Positions 24,576 through 33,248 are shown, numbered from the stretch's first letter. The stretch: 46,412 nucleotides of DNA from Candidatus Methanoperedens sp. (GCA_023249105.1 JAHFDG010000027.1:1-46412), one strand, 5' to 3'. Made by a program: numbers and translations. The notes: generated from the sequence alone by a model not told the origin.

Positions 24576-25403
24576 TTACCATTTCCCCCCAAATCCTCCG
24601 CCGCCCGACCTCCCGCCGCCGAATCCCCCGAAACCGCCTCCTGACCCGCCTCCGCCAAATCCTCCTCCGAAGCCGCCGCCGCTATGCCAGCCCCCGCCTC
24701 CGCCCGAACCCCAATTCCAGCCTCCACCGATTGGAATCTCCGCGGAGCGTTCCCTGTAGGGATGCTTTCTTCTCCATTCAGGGTCACTGCTGTACTTTTG
24801 ATAATTCAGGATGCCCATGATAACAACAAAAATGATAAATAAAATTACGATGATAAATATTAGGGCAAAGATGTAAGGAATTGCCGCGTCAGTGCCGCCT
24901 TGTTTCATGCTGTACTGGGATATTACTTCTTCATTGCCTTTGACCAGCCCTTCGACAACCACCATTGATTCGTATATGCCTTTACCGTATTCGCCATTCT
25001 TGAAATTTGGCACGATAATCCTGTCCCCGATATTAACCTTCATGCTGTCCGTGATAGTGCCTTCAAGCCCGTATCCCACTTCAAACCTGTATTCCCGTTC
25101 CTGTTTTGCTACCAGAATCAAAAGACCGTTATCTTTATCCTTTTTACCTATGCCCGCTTGCTCAAAAAGATTTGCGGCATACGTCTCTATCGATTCCCCA
25201 TCAAGAGAATCTACGGTGACTACGGCAATATCCACAGTGCTTTCTTTTTCAATATTCTGCGCAAGCTGTGTTATCTTTGTCTCATATACAGGGTCTATAA
25301 TATTGGCATTATCAGTGACAAAACCCCGAAGCTGCGGGTAATTGACAGCACTCGCTACAGGCAGTAACAGGATTAAGATAATTAGTAGGGTCCACTTTGC
25401 CAT
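24576..25403 (-). CDS. TPM-domain membrane protein (YgcG-like)
   Basis: A 275-aa protein with a signal peptide (about 1-18), a TPM domain at about 20-150 (LRGFVTDNANIIDP...VVTVDSLDGESIETYAANLFEQAGIGKKDKDNGLLILVA), a membrane helix at about 172-198, and a tail from about 225 made almost entirely of Gly, Ser, Phe and Trp. TPM/Psb32 proteins are linked to photosystem or envelope-protein repair and often pair with LemA, as here. A TATA-like box precedes it. Confidence 0.88.
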   Translation of the reverse strand: MAKWTLLIILILLLPVASAVNYPQLRGFVTDNANIIDPVYETKITQLAQNIEKESTVDIAVVTVDSLDGESIETYAANLFEQAGIGKKDKDNGLLILVAKQEREYRFEVGYGLEGTITDSMKVNIGDRIIVPNFKNGEYGKGIYESMVVVEGLVKGNEEVISQYSMKQGGTDAAIPYIFALIFIIVILFIIFVVIMGILNYQKYSSDPEWRRKHPYRERSAEIPIGGGWNWGSGGGGGWHSGGGFGGGFGGGGSGGGFGGFGGGRSGGGGFGGKW

Positions 25404-25434
25404 ATTGATACCTAATCGTATTGGATTTAGACAG

Positions 25435-25443
25435 TATTTAAAG
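25435..25443 (-). promoter_or_regulatory. TATA-like box of the TPM-LemA operon
   Basis: CTTTAAATA on the minus strand lies about 32 bp before the TPM start codon, the spacing for a short-leader archaeal promoter. Confidence 0.5.
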
Positions 25444-25483
25444 GATTCTATTAACTTAACTGATATTGCATTTCTAGGCAGTA

Positions 25484-25493
25484 GATATAAATA
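25484..25493 (+). promoter_or_regulatory. TATA-like box of the iron-sulfur membrane protein
   Basis: GATATAAATA lies about 50 bp before the start of the gene at 25543, diverging from the TPM promoter. Confidence 0.5.
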
Positions 25494-25542
25494 GAAGGAT
25501 TTACTCAGTAAGCTCTACTTTACAACAGGTGTAAACTACACA

Positions 25543-27204
25543 GTGAAAAAGATGAAACCTAAAAAATTGTTTTTCTTATATACGATTTTGCTGATAGCGG
25601 CGTTTGTATTGCCAGCAGTCGCAAATGAACAGAATATGGATATGGGTAATATGGATATGGGTGACATGCCTGTATCAGATCATGGTGCTGCAACCGGCTC
25701 AACAGGTCACTCCATGGAGGGAGCCGTTAACTGGTTAGTCATAGCTTTGTTCCTCTTTGCCATAGCGGCTTTAGGATTTATTGCATTCAACACCGAGAAG
25801 CAGAGGAAAATAAATTTCCTTGACAATCCGCAGCTTAAATCTCTTTTAAAAAGCAAATGGTATCCATTAATATTTGTTCTGCCAACAATGATAATATTTG
25901 GCACCCTTGTCATCCAGCTATTTTTTGGCAGTGATAAATCGTCACTTAATTTTGGCTCGGTAATGGTCTGGATATTACTCTGGCCGATCTTACCTCTCCT
26001 GTTCCTTGTATTTGGCAGGTTCTGGTGCTCAGTTTGCCCTCTATCACGAGTGAGCGATGAGGTGCAGAAAAATGTGGGTATGAATAAAAAAGTGCCAAAA
26101 TTCCTTCAGACTTATGGCGTCTGGGTCATAATAATTGCATTCATGATAATAACATGGGTCGATTCAGTGCTTGGACTTGTGGAAATTCCAAGGAACACCG
26201 GGTATCTCCTGCTTTTCGTGTTCACAGGCGTAGTCCTTATGGGCGCAGTATATGAAAGGAGAGCCTGGTGCCGCTACCTATGTTTCCTCGGCGGCCTTTC
26301 AAGCAATTATTCAATGAGTTCAGCGCTTGAACTCCGGGCTGACAGTGAAATATGCAAGAGCTGCAAGACTCCGACATGCTTTAAAGGAGACGGAAAGGTT
26401 GACGGTTGTTCAATGTTCGAGTATCCAAGAACGATGAACTCAAACAGGTTCTGCAATTTCTGCGCAAACTGTGTAAAGACATGCCAGCATGATGCTATCA
26501 GGATAACGCCGCGGCCTCCTACAAGCGAACTCTGGTTCATACAGAAACCGCGGTTTGAGGAATCATTCCTTGCAACAGCCCTGATCGGCATCGTAGTAGT
26601 CCAGACTCTGGTTATGCTTCAAGTATGGGAGCCGTTCATGGAATGGTTTGAAAATACCACGGGCATCGCTAATTTCACAATCGCATGGACAATAATTTTT
26701 GCAGCCGCCATGCTAATACCTCTCTTGCTGATGCTGGGTGCAAGTTTCATTTCGAACATATTACCAAGAGAAACATCAAATCCCAATCTGATATCTGATC
26801 CGTCTGCACAATTGAGTCTTGAATTCACGTATCCCGTGGAAACTGCTCTTTCCAACTTCATTCGCTATGGATATGCTCTTATCCCTCTTGGACTTGGAAT
26901 ACACCTTGCCCACAATGCAAAGCATTTCCTGGGTGAAGGGCTGTCCGTTGTATATACCTCAGCTTCACTTGTTGGCTGGGAACTGACTGGTGACCCGTCG
27001 CTCCTGAATATGCCAACGATTCAGATAATCCAGTATATTCTTTCAGTACTGGGTGTTCTGGGAGCTATTTACACAGCACATAAAATATCACAGAATAATC
27101 CCAATTCGAAAGCGTCGGTTTTGCCATATATTGTGTTGATGCTGATGTTCGGATTGATAGCGCTGTGGATGTACAGCGTGCCTATGGCAGCACGTGGTCA
27201 TTAA
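25543..27204 (+). CDS. polytopic membrane ferredoxin (NapH/NosR-like), Met/His-rich N-terminus
   Basis: A 553-aa protein. In order: a signal peptide; a Met/Asp/His-rich exposed segment (about 28-60, repeats of the NMDMG type) that could bind copper or another soft metal; several membrane helices; the FWCSVCPL and WCRYLCFLGG cysteine motifs typical of the NapH/NosR/CcoG family; and a pair of 4Fe-4S motifs at about 265-325 (CKSC.TPTC and CNFCANCVKTC). More helices follow, with a conserved-looking HLAHNAKH. Such proteins pass electrons across or along the membrane, often from quinol. The GTG at 25543 or the ATG at 25552 may be the start. The partner enzyme is unknown. Confidence 0.8.
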   Translation: MKKMKPKKLFFLYTILLIAAFVLPAVANEQNMDMGNMDMGDMPVSDHGAATGSTGHSMEGAVNWLVIALFLFAIAALGFIAFNTEKQRKINFLDNPQLKSLLKSKWYPLIFVLPTMIIFGTLVIQLFFGSDKSSLNFGSVMVWILLWPILPLLFLVFGRFWCSVCPLSRVSDEVQKNVGMNKKVPKFLQTYGVWVIIIAFMIITWVDSVLGLVEIPRNTGYLLLFVFTGVVLMGAVYERRAWCRYLCFLGGLSSNYSMSSALELRADSEICKSCKTPTCFKGDGKVDGCSMFEYPRTMNSNRFCNFCANCVKTCQHDAIRITPRPPTSELWFIQKPRFEESFLATALIGIVVVQTLVMLQVWEPFMEWFENTTGIANFTIAWTIIFAAAMLIPLLLMLGASFISNILPRETSNPNLISDPSAQLSLEFTYPVETALSNFIRYGYALIPLGLGIHLAHNAKHFLGEGLSVVYTSASLVGWELTGDPSLLNMPTIQIIQYILSVLGVLGAIYTAHKISQNNPNSKASVLPYIVLMLMFGLIALWMYSVPMAARGH

Positions 27205-27208
27205 ACTG

Positions 27209-27231
27209 TCCTCTTTTTGAGGATTTTTTTT
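27209..27231 (+). terminator. intrinsic terminator after the iron-sulfur gene
   Basis: TCCTC-TTTTT-GAGGA (27209-27223) is followed immediately by eight T residues, a few bases after the stop codon. Confidence 0.75.
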
Positions 27232-27280
27232 CTTGATATTATGCAATCAAGAGAATCTTAAAAGCCTCCGGCTCCTAAGA

Positions 27281-27320
27281 AAATACAAAAAAAGAAAAAA
27301 ACTGGTGTATCCTTACACCA
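27281..27320 (-). terminator. intrinsic terminator of the mtr operon
   Basis: On the minus strand, TGGTGTA-AGGA-TACACCA (27303-27320) is followed by a T-rich tract (27281-27300). The stem includes the mtrH stop codon, so termination is very tight. Confidence 0.75.
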
Positions 27321-28263
27321 ATTTCTTTATCGGATGTGATTCAGCAAGCACGCTAAGACCGAGGTCTTTGGCGGTCTCACCCAGCATTATGTCCACCATT
27401 GCAACAGCAGGGAACACACGCTTTACGTTCTCAATTGGACCGTATAGCAGGAAATTTGCGCCCATTATCTGTGCAACAAGGTTCGTGCCTATATCCACAG
27501 GCGGCCAGGATTCGGTCTTTGCCTCCGGGTCTGATTTCTTGTATTTCTTCATCCAGTCCCATGCTGAAGCCATGTTATGGAAGCCCCCGCCTGCGGGTAA
27601 GCCCAATTTGCCTTTGATAGCAAGAATCGACCTGATTGTGGCTCCGGAGCCTGCTCCTAGAGGTGTTGCGGCAACATCGACTAAGGGTCTTGTGATCCCA
27701 ACTTCCTTAGCGACATCAAGCATACCTTTCGCCTGTCCTGTTCCTCCTTTCTCAAGGATTTCAAGTTTACCTTCAACGCTGGGATTTGTCGCATTGAATG
27801 CAAGAACAATTGCTGATGTCATCTTGCTCTCTTTTAGAGCTTTGATCTCTTCAGCACCGATACTTGCATTGATGGAATTGTGTATGGCACGCTTCTCAAC
27901 ACCGATCTCCTTTGCGTACTTTGCTGCAACAGCCCTGACATGTCCGTCAGAGGAGTCAACAAGGAATGGTATGTCATCACAGATGTCTACGAACCAGTCA
28001 ATATATTTCTTAATAGCTTCAGGTGTTTCACCAACAAGCTGGTTGAAATATGGATTTCCTGTCGTATCTCCCATTACTTCCTGTGTATTCCACAGTTTCT
28101 CGGCTGCAGCTTTGTCAAATACGCCATGGTCTTCATCAGTCACGATCTTATGTTTTAAATAAAACATCGTACTGACAAGTACTGTTGGGTATTCTCCTGG
28201 CTGTCCGCCCACTTTAATTTTACCGAACTCAAATACTTCTTGTTTCTTATCAAATCTGAACAT
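27313..28263 (-). CDS. mtrH: methyl-H4MPT:CoM methyltransferase subunit H
   Basis: The cytoplasmic subunit that moves the methyl group between tetrahydromethanopterin and the cobamide on MtrA. The 316 residues carry the family patterns GGQPGEYPTVLVSTMFY, a TIM-barrel core with DSSDGHVR and AFNATNPS, and LGAGSGATIRSI near the pterin site. It is the last gene of the operon, 13 bp after mtrG. In methane oxidation the reaction would run toward methyl-H4MPT. Confidence 0.96.
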   Translation of the reverse strand: MFRFDKKQEVFEFGKIKVGGQPGEYPTVLVSTMFYLKHKIVTDEDHGVFDKAAAEKLWNTQEVMGDTTGNPYFNQLVGETPEAIKKYIDWFVDICDDIPFLVDSSDGHVRAVAAKYAKEIGVEKRAIHNSINASIGAEEIKALKESKMTSAIVLAFNATNPSVEGKLEILEKGGTGQAKGMLDVAKEVGITRPLVDVAATPLGAGSGATIRSILAIKGKLGLPAGGGFHNMASAWDWMKKYKKSDPEAKTESWPPVDIGTNLVAQIMGANFLLYGPIENVKRVFPAVAMVDIMLGETAKDLGLSVLAESHPIKKLV

Positions 28264-28276
28264 CTTGGCACCTCAC

Positions 28277-28546
28277 TTAATTTAATCCTAAAAGTTTTTT
28301 TATGATATTTTGCAACCGTGGATCTGAAAGCGCTGGTGAAAGAAGCAGTAACAAATATACTACAACTATCATGAGCGATGCGCAAATCCCGTACAGTATT
28401 CCTATGTCTCTTCCTATTTTTTTCCCATATCTCTGGTGTATCTCAGAATTTGTGAACTCGATTTTTTCATCTATTTCATCCAATTTCTGAAGGATATTCT
28501 TGTAGTCCTCTGGATCTACGATAACTATTGGGACTTTTTCTGCCAT
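28277..28546 (-). CDS. mtrG: methyl-H4MPT:CoM methyltransferase subunit G
   Basis: An 89-aa subunit with an N-terminal cytoplasmic part, the conserved EIHQRYGKKIGRDIGILYG segment, and a single C-terminal membrane helix (about 50-72). Position (F-G-H order) and size match MtrG. Confidence 0.93.
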   Translation of the reverse strand: MAEKVPIVIVDPEDYKNILQKLDEIDEKIEFTNSEIHQRYGKKIGRDIGILYGICASLMIVVVYLLLLLSPALSDPRLQNIIKKLLGLN

Positions 28547-28550
28547 TTTT

Positions 28551-28784
28551 TCACCCCATCACTAAAGGAGGAACAAGCACTGCTATCATAACGACCACGA
28601 AACCGATCGAGATACCTATCACGCCTGTTGCGCCCACACCGGATTCAAGTTTCTGGTTCCTTGCAATTAGCTGGCCCCTGAACCTGATATCCGCTACCAT
28701 CGATTCTATGGCAACCATTGAAGGAGTTAATACCATTGGTACGCCTTTTCCATATTCGTATTCTTTCTCTGCCATTTTAAACAC
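28551..28784 (-). CDS. mtrF: methyl-H4MPT:CoM methyltransferase subunit F
   Basis: A 77-aa subunit with the pattern GVPMVLTPSMVAIESMVADIRFRGQLIARNQKLESG and one C-terminal helix ending in a short tail. The N-terminal part of MtrF is related to the C-terminal region of MtrA (shared IESMV/IQARI-type helix). It overlaps the end of mtrA by 8 bp. Confidence 0.93.
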   Translation of the reverse strand: MFKMAEKEYEYGKGVPMVLTPSMVAIESMVADIRFRGQLIARNQKLESGVGATGVIGISIGFVVVMIAVLVPPLVMG

Positions 28785-29502
28785 CTCCGCCGAATATCAG
28801 GATTCCAAGAATGGTCAATCCAAAGACAAGACCTATCATTATACCTTCGATCTTCCCGGCATAGATACCGGACATCAATTTATTCATATTCCCGATATCG
28901 ATGGTCTGCTGTTGAACGCCTTTTATCCTTGCCTGGATGGAAGCAATCTCAGCTGACATGGGCTTGACCCCGCCTAACTCTTCTGCCTCTTTCTTCTCGC
29001 CGACCTGGATTATCATCGGCTCACCTGCAAAGGCGCCCGGGTCTTTTGATGCCAGTTCTTTTATCTTTGCATTGATCGCATTTTCGTCTTCAGTGCCCAT
29101 CATTTCAACTATCTGGATCTGAGCCTGGAATCTCTTTATGGCATCATCGGGCAGGTTTTCAATGTAGGGGATAGCACCTGTTGAACCTACTATCCTGTTG
29201 TCTTTGATCCCATTCTTGTGGAGCATCATTATTGCTTCACCTGAGATATGACCCTTAACTTCAGCGCCTGTTACGAGAAGGAAGCGTATGTTGGGGTTGG
29301 AAATGATGTTGGCGACAATTTTCTCGATTCCCAGATTTTCAGTCTTGTGCGGGCCTGTGATACATGCGCCTGCTGCTATTTGCGGTGCGCCCTTAAGATG
29401 TGAGCCGCATGTGGTTACAGCGACGCAATTTTCCGGATTTCCCGCGTCATATTCACCTTTAACAACAGGCCATCCTGCTGACGGTTTAACTTTATTCGCC
29501 AT
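28777..29502 (-). CDS. mtrA: methyl-H4MPT:CoM methyltransferase subunit A (corrinoid protein)
   Basis: The cobamide-carrying subunit. The 241 residues start with the conserved AGWPVVKGEYDAGNPENCVAVTTCGSHL, then the cobalamin-binding region LLVTGAEVKGHISGEAI (containing the cobalt-ligand histidine), and RIVGSTGAIPYIENL. A membrane anchor occupies the last ~25 residues. It starts 1 bp after the mtrB stop. Confidence 0.97.
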   Translation of the reverse strand: MANKVKPSAGWPVVKGEYDAGNPENCVAVTTCGSHLKGAPQIAAGACITGPHKTENLGIEKIVANIISNPNIRFLLVTGAEVKGHISGEAIMMLHKNGIKDNRIVGSTGAIPYIENLPDDAIKRFQAQIQIVEMMGTEDENAINAKIKELASKDPGAFAGEPMIIQVGEKKEAEELGGVKPMSAEIASIQARIKGVQQQTIDIGNMNKLMSGIYAGKIEGIMIGLVFGLTILGILIFGGGV

Positions 29503-29814
29503 TTATATCCCTCCAAGCTTCATCATTATCAGCAATAAAAAGGACACAATAAATCCTATTATTGCACCATAGAATGCATTTGTTACGATCCCTGCATTAT
29601 AGGAAGCTCTCTCTCTTCCAGGGAACATGTTCAATAATTTTGCATTGGGGTCAAGCTGGTTCATCATATCAGTAACGATATTATCCAGTTCGTCAAGTTG
29701 TGTTTTCACTGCATCGAGTGAATATTCCACAACATCATCCTTTTCTTCTGCGATTACGCCTGTCGTCGGATTCAATATCAGGTGCATTTCCGGAACAACT
29801 CTTATATGGCTCAT
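29503..29814 (-). CDS. mtrB: methyl-H4MPT:CoM methyltransferase subunit B
   Basis: A 103-aa subunit with the VRVVPEMHLILNPTTG-type start, an acidic central region and one membrane helix at the C-terminus (about 78-100) ending in LGGI. It is placed between mtrC and mtrA as in all mtr operons. Confidence 0.94.
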   Translation of the reverse strand: MSHIRVVPEMHLILNPTTGVIAEEKDDVVEYSLDAVKTQLDELDNIVTDMMNQLDPNAKLLNMFPGRERASYNAGIVTNAFYGAIIGFIVSFLLLIMMKLGGI

Positions 29815-29816
29815 TT

Positions 29817-30644
29817 TTATGCCTCCGTCTTGGGGATCAATCCGGTTCCGACTACTGATGCTGCATCATGATAGACTTCATCCCAGAATTTCTTGTAAAA
29901 TATTACCCACAGTACTATTCCGAGTACCAGGGTTATAACTCCTGACGCACCAAGTGTCATGGTTGCAGCTATTCCCATTATTGCCATGGTTATGGCTCCT
30001 GTTGAACCTGCCAGGTATAAAAGTCTCTTTTGCCTTTCATCAGGACCAAGACATGCATTGAATGGATGCAGCATTGCAACAGCTCCGACCCAGAAGACCG
30101 CGAGCATTACACCGTTATCGAAAACCAGTTTAACAATGTTGGCAAACTCAAAATTTCCTGCCACTGCTGCGGAAAAACCAATAATGATTATCGTTCCGGA
30201 AGCTGCGATTTCAGTCATACAGCGGATCATCACAGGTATCTTCATTTTTATGACGTTCTGTGCAAACCAGCCTATAATGAATCCGATGATAGATGCTGTT
30301 ACTAAAGCCACGATCGGGCCGGCAAGGATCTTTGTTTGTACAATTGCAAGGCCGAACATGGCAGCAATTATTCCCATTCCCATCGCAATTTGTCCGATGG
30401 ATGGGACACCAGTTCCAAGACCATATTTTGCAACGCGCCTTACTGCGTCTGCGCCCCACATAACGGCGCAAATGCCTCCAAGCGCTCCGAATGTTGGGGC
30501 TATGACATTGAGTAGCTCACCAACATTTCCGCTAATTTGCATACCAAGAGCAGGGAGAATATATGTAAGGTATATTCCCAGAAGCCCTCCGATTATCCCG
30601 AAAAGCACTAATTCATTGGGTGATCTTTCTTTGATATCGCTCAT
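29817..30644 (-). CDS. mtrC: methyl-H4MPT:CoM methyltransferase subunit C
   Basis: Integral membrane subunit of the sodium-pumping core, with about seven to eight helices. The ATG at 30644 is chosen because it overlaps the mtrD stop by 4 bp and gives the family-like MSDIKERSPNEL start; a longer frame to 30686 would run into mtrD. A conserved HPFNACLGPDERQKRLLYLAGSTGA segment is visible. Confidence 0.95.
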   Translation of the reverse strand: MSDIKERSPNELVLFGIIGGLLGIYLTYILPALGMQISGNVGELLNVIAPTFGALGGICAVMWGADAVRRVAKYGLGTGVPSIGQIAMGMGIIAAMFGLAIVQTKILAGPIVALVTASIIGFIIGWFAQNVIKMKIPVMIRCMTEIAASGTIIIIGFSAAVAGNFEFANIVKLVFDNGVMLAVFWVGAVAMLHPFNACLGPDERQKRLLYLAGSTGAITMAIMGIAATMTLGASGVITLVLGIVLWVIFYKKFWDEVYHDAASVVGTGLIPKTEA

Positions 30645-31369
30645 ACTGACATTCCTCCTGCTATCAATACTGCAAGGAGTCCGCAAAGAATGCTCACAAA
30701 AAAGCTTGTGATAACGTCTTTCCCGACCACACGCCTGAACTTGGGATCATGGACTCCTTCAATTGTTCCACCCACACCGTATGATGGTATGACTGAATTA
30801 ACATACATCACACCCATGGTAAATACGCCTGCAACTGCAAATGCGCTTGTCATTGATAACAATGGTTTATATAAGTCCATCAGGACGAAATAAATCAGCC
30901 CTCCTCCGGCACCGCCAAGAGCAGCGCCCACAACACCGCTAACGAAGCAGATTGTGGGAATGCCCTGACCCTGTGTTCCTTTGGAAATATAGAGATCCTG
31001 CCTGTCACCAGTGATGGGGTCTTTTTTGACCTGTGCTGAGGCAAATGGCACTGCCACGCCATACGCATAGATCAAACTGCCAGCAAACATTGTGCTTGCA
31101 AGCATTACCATGGAGCCCATTGCTCCTGCCGCCATTACAAGGGGAATATCGGCCAGGGGTTCATAAGCGTACATGTAACTTGCTGTGATCAGTCCTACAA
31201 GACCTGACCCTGCCGCAAGTTCCACAGTCCCGGTTCCAATACCGGTTGCCTGTGCCATTGCTGCCGGTGCGCCGCCTACTGGAATGAAGTGAACTGCAAG
31301 ACAAACGAGAGTCCCGCTTAAGCCGATCAAGAAAATATTAGTTAATAGTGTTGGGTCAATCGCTACCAT
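30641..31369 (-). CDS. mtrD: methyl-H4MPT:CoM methyltransferase subunit D
   Basis: A 242-aa membrane subunit (about six helices) with FIPVGGAPAAMAQATGIGTGT near residue 28 and SKGTQGQGIPTICFVSG in the middle, both hallmarks of MtrD. Its start overlaps the mtrE stop by one base. With MtrC and MtrE it forms the Na+-translocating part. Confidence 0.96.
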   Translation of the reverse strand: MVAIDPTLLTNIFLIGLSGTLVCLAVHFIPVGGAPAAMAQATGIGTGTVELAAGSGLVGLITASYMYAYEPLADIPLVMAAGAMGSMVMLASTMFAGSLIYAYGVAVPFASAQVKKDPITGDRQDLYISKGTQGQGIPTICFVSGVVGAALGGAGGGLIYFVLMDLYKPLLSMTSAFAVAGVFTMGVMYVNSVIPSYGVGGTIEGVHDPKFRRVVGKDVITSFFVSILCGLLAVLIAGGMSV

Positions 31370-32271
31370 TATGCTTTAGCCTCCTTTTCATTTTTTTCTT
31401 CCTTATATGGGCCATAAGCATGCCTCACATTGAGTTCTATCAGCCTGTTCATTATTGTGAGAACTGCAACAATTAATACTCCAATACCAATCGCTGTCCA
31501 TGTATACCCAAAAAGGGTTGTGGGCCAGCTTGAGAAGAATACAGTAAGACCAAGAGCTATACCTGTTGCCGGTCCTCCGAACTTGGCGCAGAACCAGACA
31601 TTATCTATACTGTTCCTGAGACCCGATTCGGCTTTCCTCACAATACGCCCGGACAGTGCTGTGTTAAGACCGCATCCGAATTCGCGGTTCTGGAATTCAC
31701 GCTCTCCGCCGTAATGCACATCGCCCACTGACGAGCCGATAGCGCCCACGGAAATTCCCCATATCAACGCAAGGAATGGGATGGTGAAAGGATATCCGAG
31801 TACTTCAAATTGAATATAAGCTATCGCCACAAGGCAGAAATTCATAATGAAATTATGCCCGATGATCGTTGGGGTGGTATATCTCATAATATCCATATAC
31901 AATGGCTGCTTGAACCTTGTCTGGCTCGCAACTCTTCCTGCATAAGAGGTTGTAGCAAAGATGCCCAATATTATTGCTCCAATAAACGCTCCAATTACGA
32001 TAGCAGTCAATGGGTAGAACTTCTGGCTCAAGAGTACCGTTGTGACCGTACCGCCGATCACAGCCGACATGCCATTACTGATAGGTTCACCTGAAATCGC
32101 TTTGTTAAATATTCTGTGCAAAAACCCCATCTGGGGAGCTAATTGAACCTGGGAGTTCGGGTTACTCTGGGAACCAACATCGGATTCAAGATCCTCAAGG
32201 CATCCCGCAATAGTAGCAAGCGCTCCTAAAAGTGCCAATACAGCCATGCTCATGGTTAAGTCTAAGACCAT
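31369..32271 (-). CDS. mtrE: methyl-H4MPT:CoM methyltransferase subunit E
   Basis: First gene of the operon, 300 aa. It shows a membrane helix, CLEDLESDVGSQSNPNSQVQLAPQMGFLHRIFNKAISGEP (the most conserved stretch of MtrE), and later GSSVGDVHYGGEREFQN. AAGGAGG (about 32281-32287, minus strand) gives a strong ribosome site 8-9 bp before the ATG. The full order is E-D-C-B-A-F-G-H, as in methanogens and ANME archaea. Confidence 0.97.
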   Translation of the reverse strand: MVLDLTMSMAVLALLGALATIAGCLEDLESDVGSQSNPNSQVQLAPQMGFLHRIFNKAISGEPISNGMSAVIGGTVTTVLLSQKFYPLTAIVIGAFIGAIILGIFATTSYAGRVASQTRFKQPLYMDIMRYTTPTIIGHNFIMNFCLVAIAYIQFEVLGYPFTIPFLALIWGISVGAIGSSVGDVHYGGEREFQNREFGCGLNTALSGRIVRKAESGLRNSIDNVWFCAKFGGPATGIALGLTVFFSSWPTTLFGYTWTAIGIGVLIVAVLTIMNRLIELNVRHAYGPYKEEKNEKEAKA

Positions 32272-32311
32272 TTATTATTTCCTCCTTAATTGAACTGAAA
32301 TCACCATAAAA

Positions 32312-32329
32312 AACTATTGTGGAATAGTT
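32312..32329. repeat. 7-bp perfect inverted repeat in the mtr leader
   Basis: AACTATT-GTGG-AATAGTT sits at about the expected mtr transcription start, between the TATA box and the ribosome site. It could be an operator half-site pair or a 5' hairpin in the mRNA. Confidence 0.5.
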
Positions 32330-32353
32330 CTTCACGGACTACCTTATTATACG

Positions 32354-32361
32354 TTATAAAT
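32354..32361 (-). promoter_or_regulatory. mtrE: TATA box of the mtr operon
   Basis: ATTTATAA on the minus strand, preceded by a purine-rich CGAAAC that could serve as the TFB recognition element. The expected start of transcription near 32330 leaves a leader of about 55-60 nt before mtrE. Confidence 0.55.
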
Positions 32362-32399
32362 GTTTCGAATTGGGTTTCATTTTTGCGCTTTTTTTTCCA

Positions 32400-33248
32400 C
32401 TATCCGAGCGGTCTTGGCTGTTTATGTTCGGGCAGCACAGGTAATGCCGTTGTGTTAACGAGAATTGGCGCATCAACTTCCTTTGCCCGCTCCAAAAGTA
32501 ACTCTTTGCCCCTCTGCGTTATGGCAAACATGGGAACAGACGTGCCAGCCTGGAGAACAGGTTTTACCATGTGGCGCACAACCTTTGATGCGCATCCCGT
32601 AATAATATCCATCTCCATAATTAACTCGCGGGCTTCCCTGTCCTGTATTCCTGTAAGATGCGCTCCTATTAAAATCAGCCCGATATTGTACTCCTTCTCT
32701 AATTCGCGAAGTTCCCTGGCATCCTGCCAGGCAGCCACGCTGACGGCGATGTTTTTGAATCCGAGTTCACAGGCTTTCCGAAGACCCAAAATCTGGTCAA
32801 TTGCAGCGTTTTCTTTATCAAGGATAACACCGCCCCGGGCTTCTATTCCCTCGATTATCTCCGGTATCGGCTCAGTTTCAACAAGCCCTGACATCAAAGC
32901 CCCCATGCCCTGGACCAGCTCAGGATTTGCGGTTATGACCGTCCCGGCGCCGTCGCATACAGTCACAGTAGAATCGATAAGCCCACGCCGAAGCGCCGTC
33001 ATCATGATTTCACTTGCGCCGAAATTAACAAAAACACCATAACCAAATCTTCTTTTCGGGGTGAACATCCCAAGCTCGCGAATCCTGTATTCCATATTCT
33101 TTTTTGCCTCTTGCGCTGTGAGTTTTGAAACATCAGCGACCTTACTGAAAACAGGACACCAGTCTGCAACAGGCTCCCCGACTTCCACTACTTTTCCATC
33201 CTTCACCACAACACGGGTTTTTCCGAAAAGTTCCATTATATGCGGCAT
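32400..33248 (-). CDS. DUF2099 protein, methanogenesis marker 8 (copy A)
   Basis: A 282-aa member of the family found in nearly all methanogens but of unknown function. Visible patterns are FGKTRVVVKDGKVVEVGEP, a CP pair at residue 31, the CDGAGTVIT motif, LVQGMGALMSGLVETEPIP, GGVILDKENAAIDQ, and an IITGCASK segment. The start is set at 33248, one base after the upstream gene's stop with GGTGA before it. It is adjacent to and co-oriented with mtr. Three cysteines are shared with the two paralogues at 43233 and 45232, which hints at a metal or Fe-S site. Confidence 0.88.
   Translation of the reverse strand: MPHIMELFGKTRVVVKDGKVVEVGEPVADWCPVFSKVADVSKLTAQEAKKNMEYRIRELGMFTPKRRFGYGVFVNFGASEIMMTALRRGLIDSTVTVCDGAGTVITANPELVQGMGALMSGLVETEPIPEIIEGIEARGGVILDKENAAIDQILGLRKACELGFKNIAVSVAAWQDARELRELEKEYNIGLILIGAHLTGIQDREARELIMEMDIITGCASKVVRHMVKPVLQAGTSVPMFAITQRGKELLLERAKEVDAPILVNTTALPVLPEHKQPRPLG

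Noticed and set aside
27233-28162. A 309-codon plus-strand frame opposite mtrH
   Set aside because: Opposite a gene with complete MtrH motifs; low-complexity Ser/Ala-rich translation.
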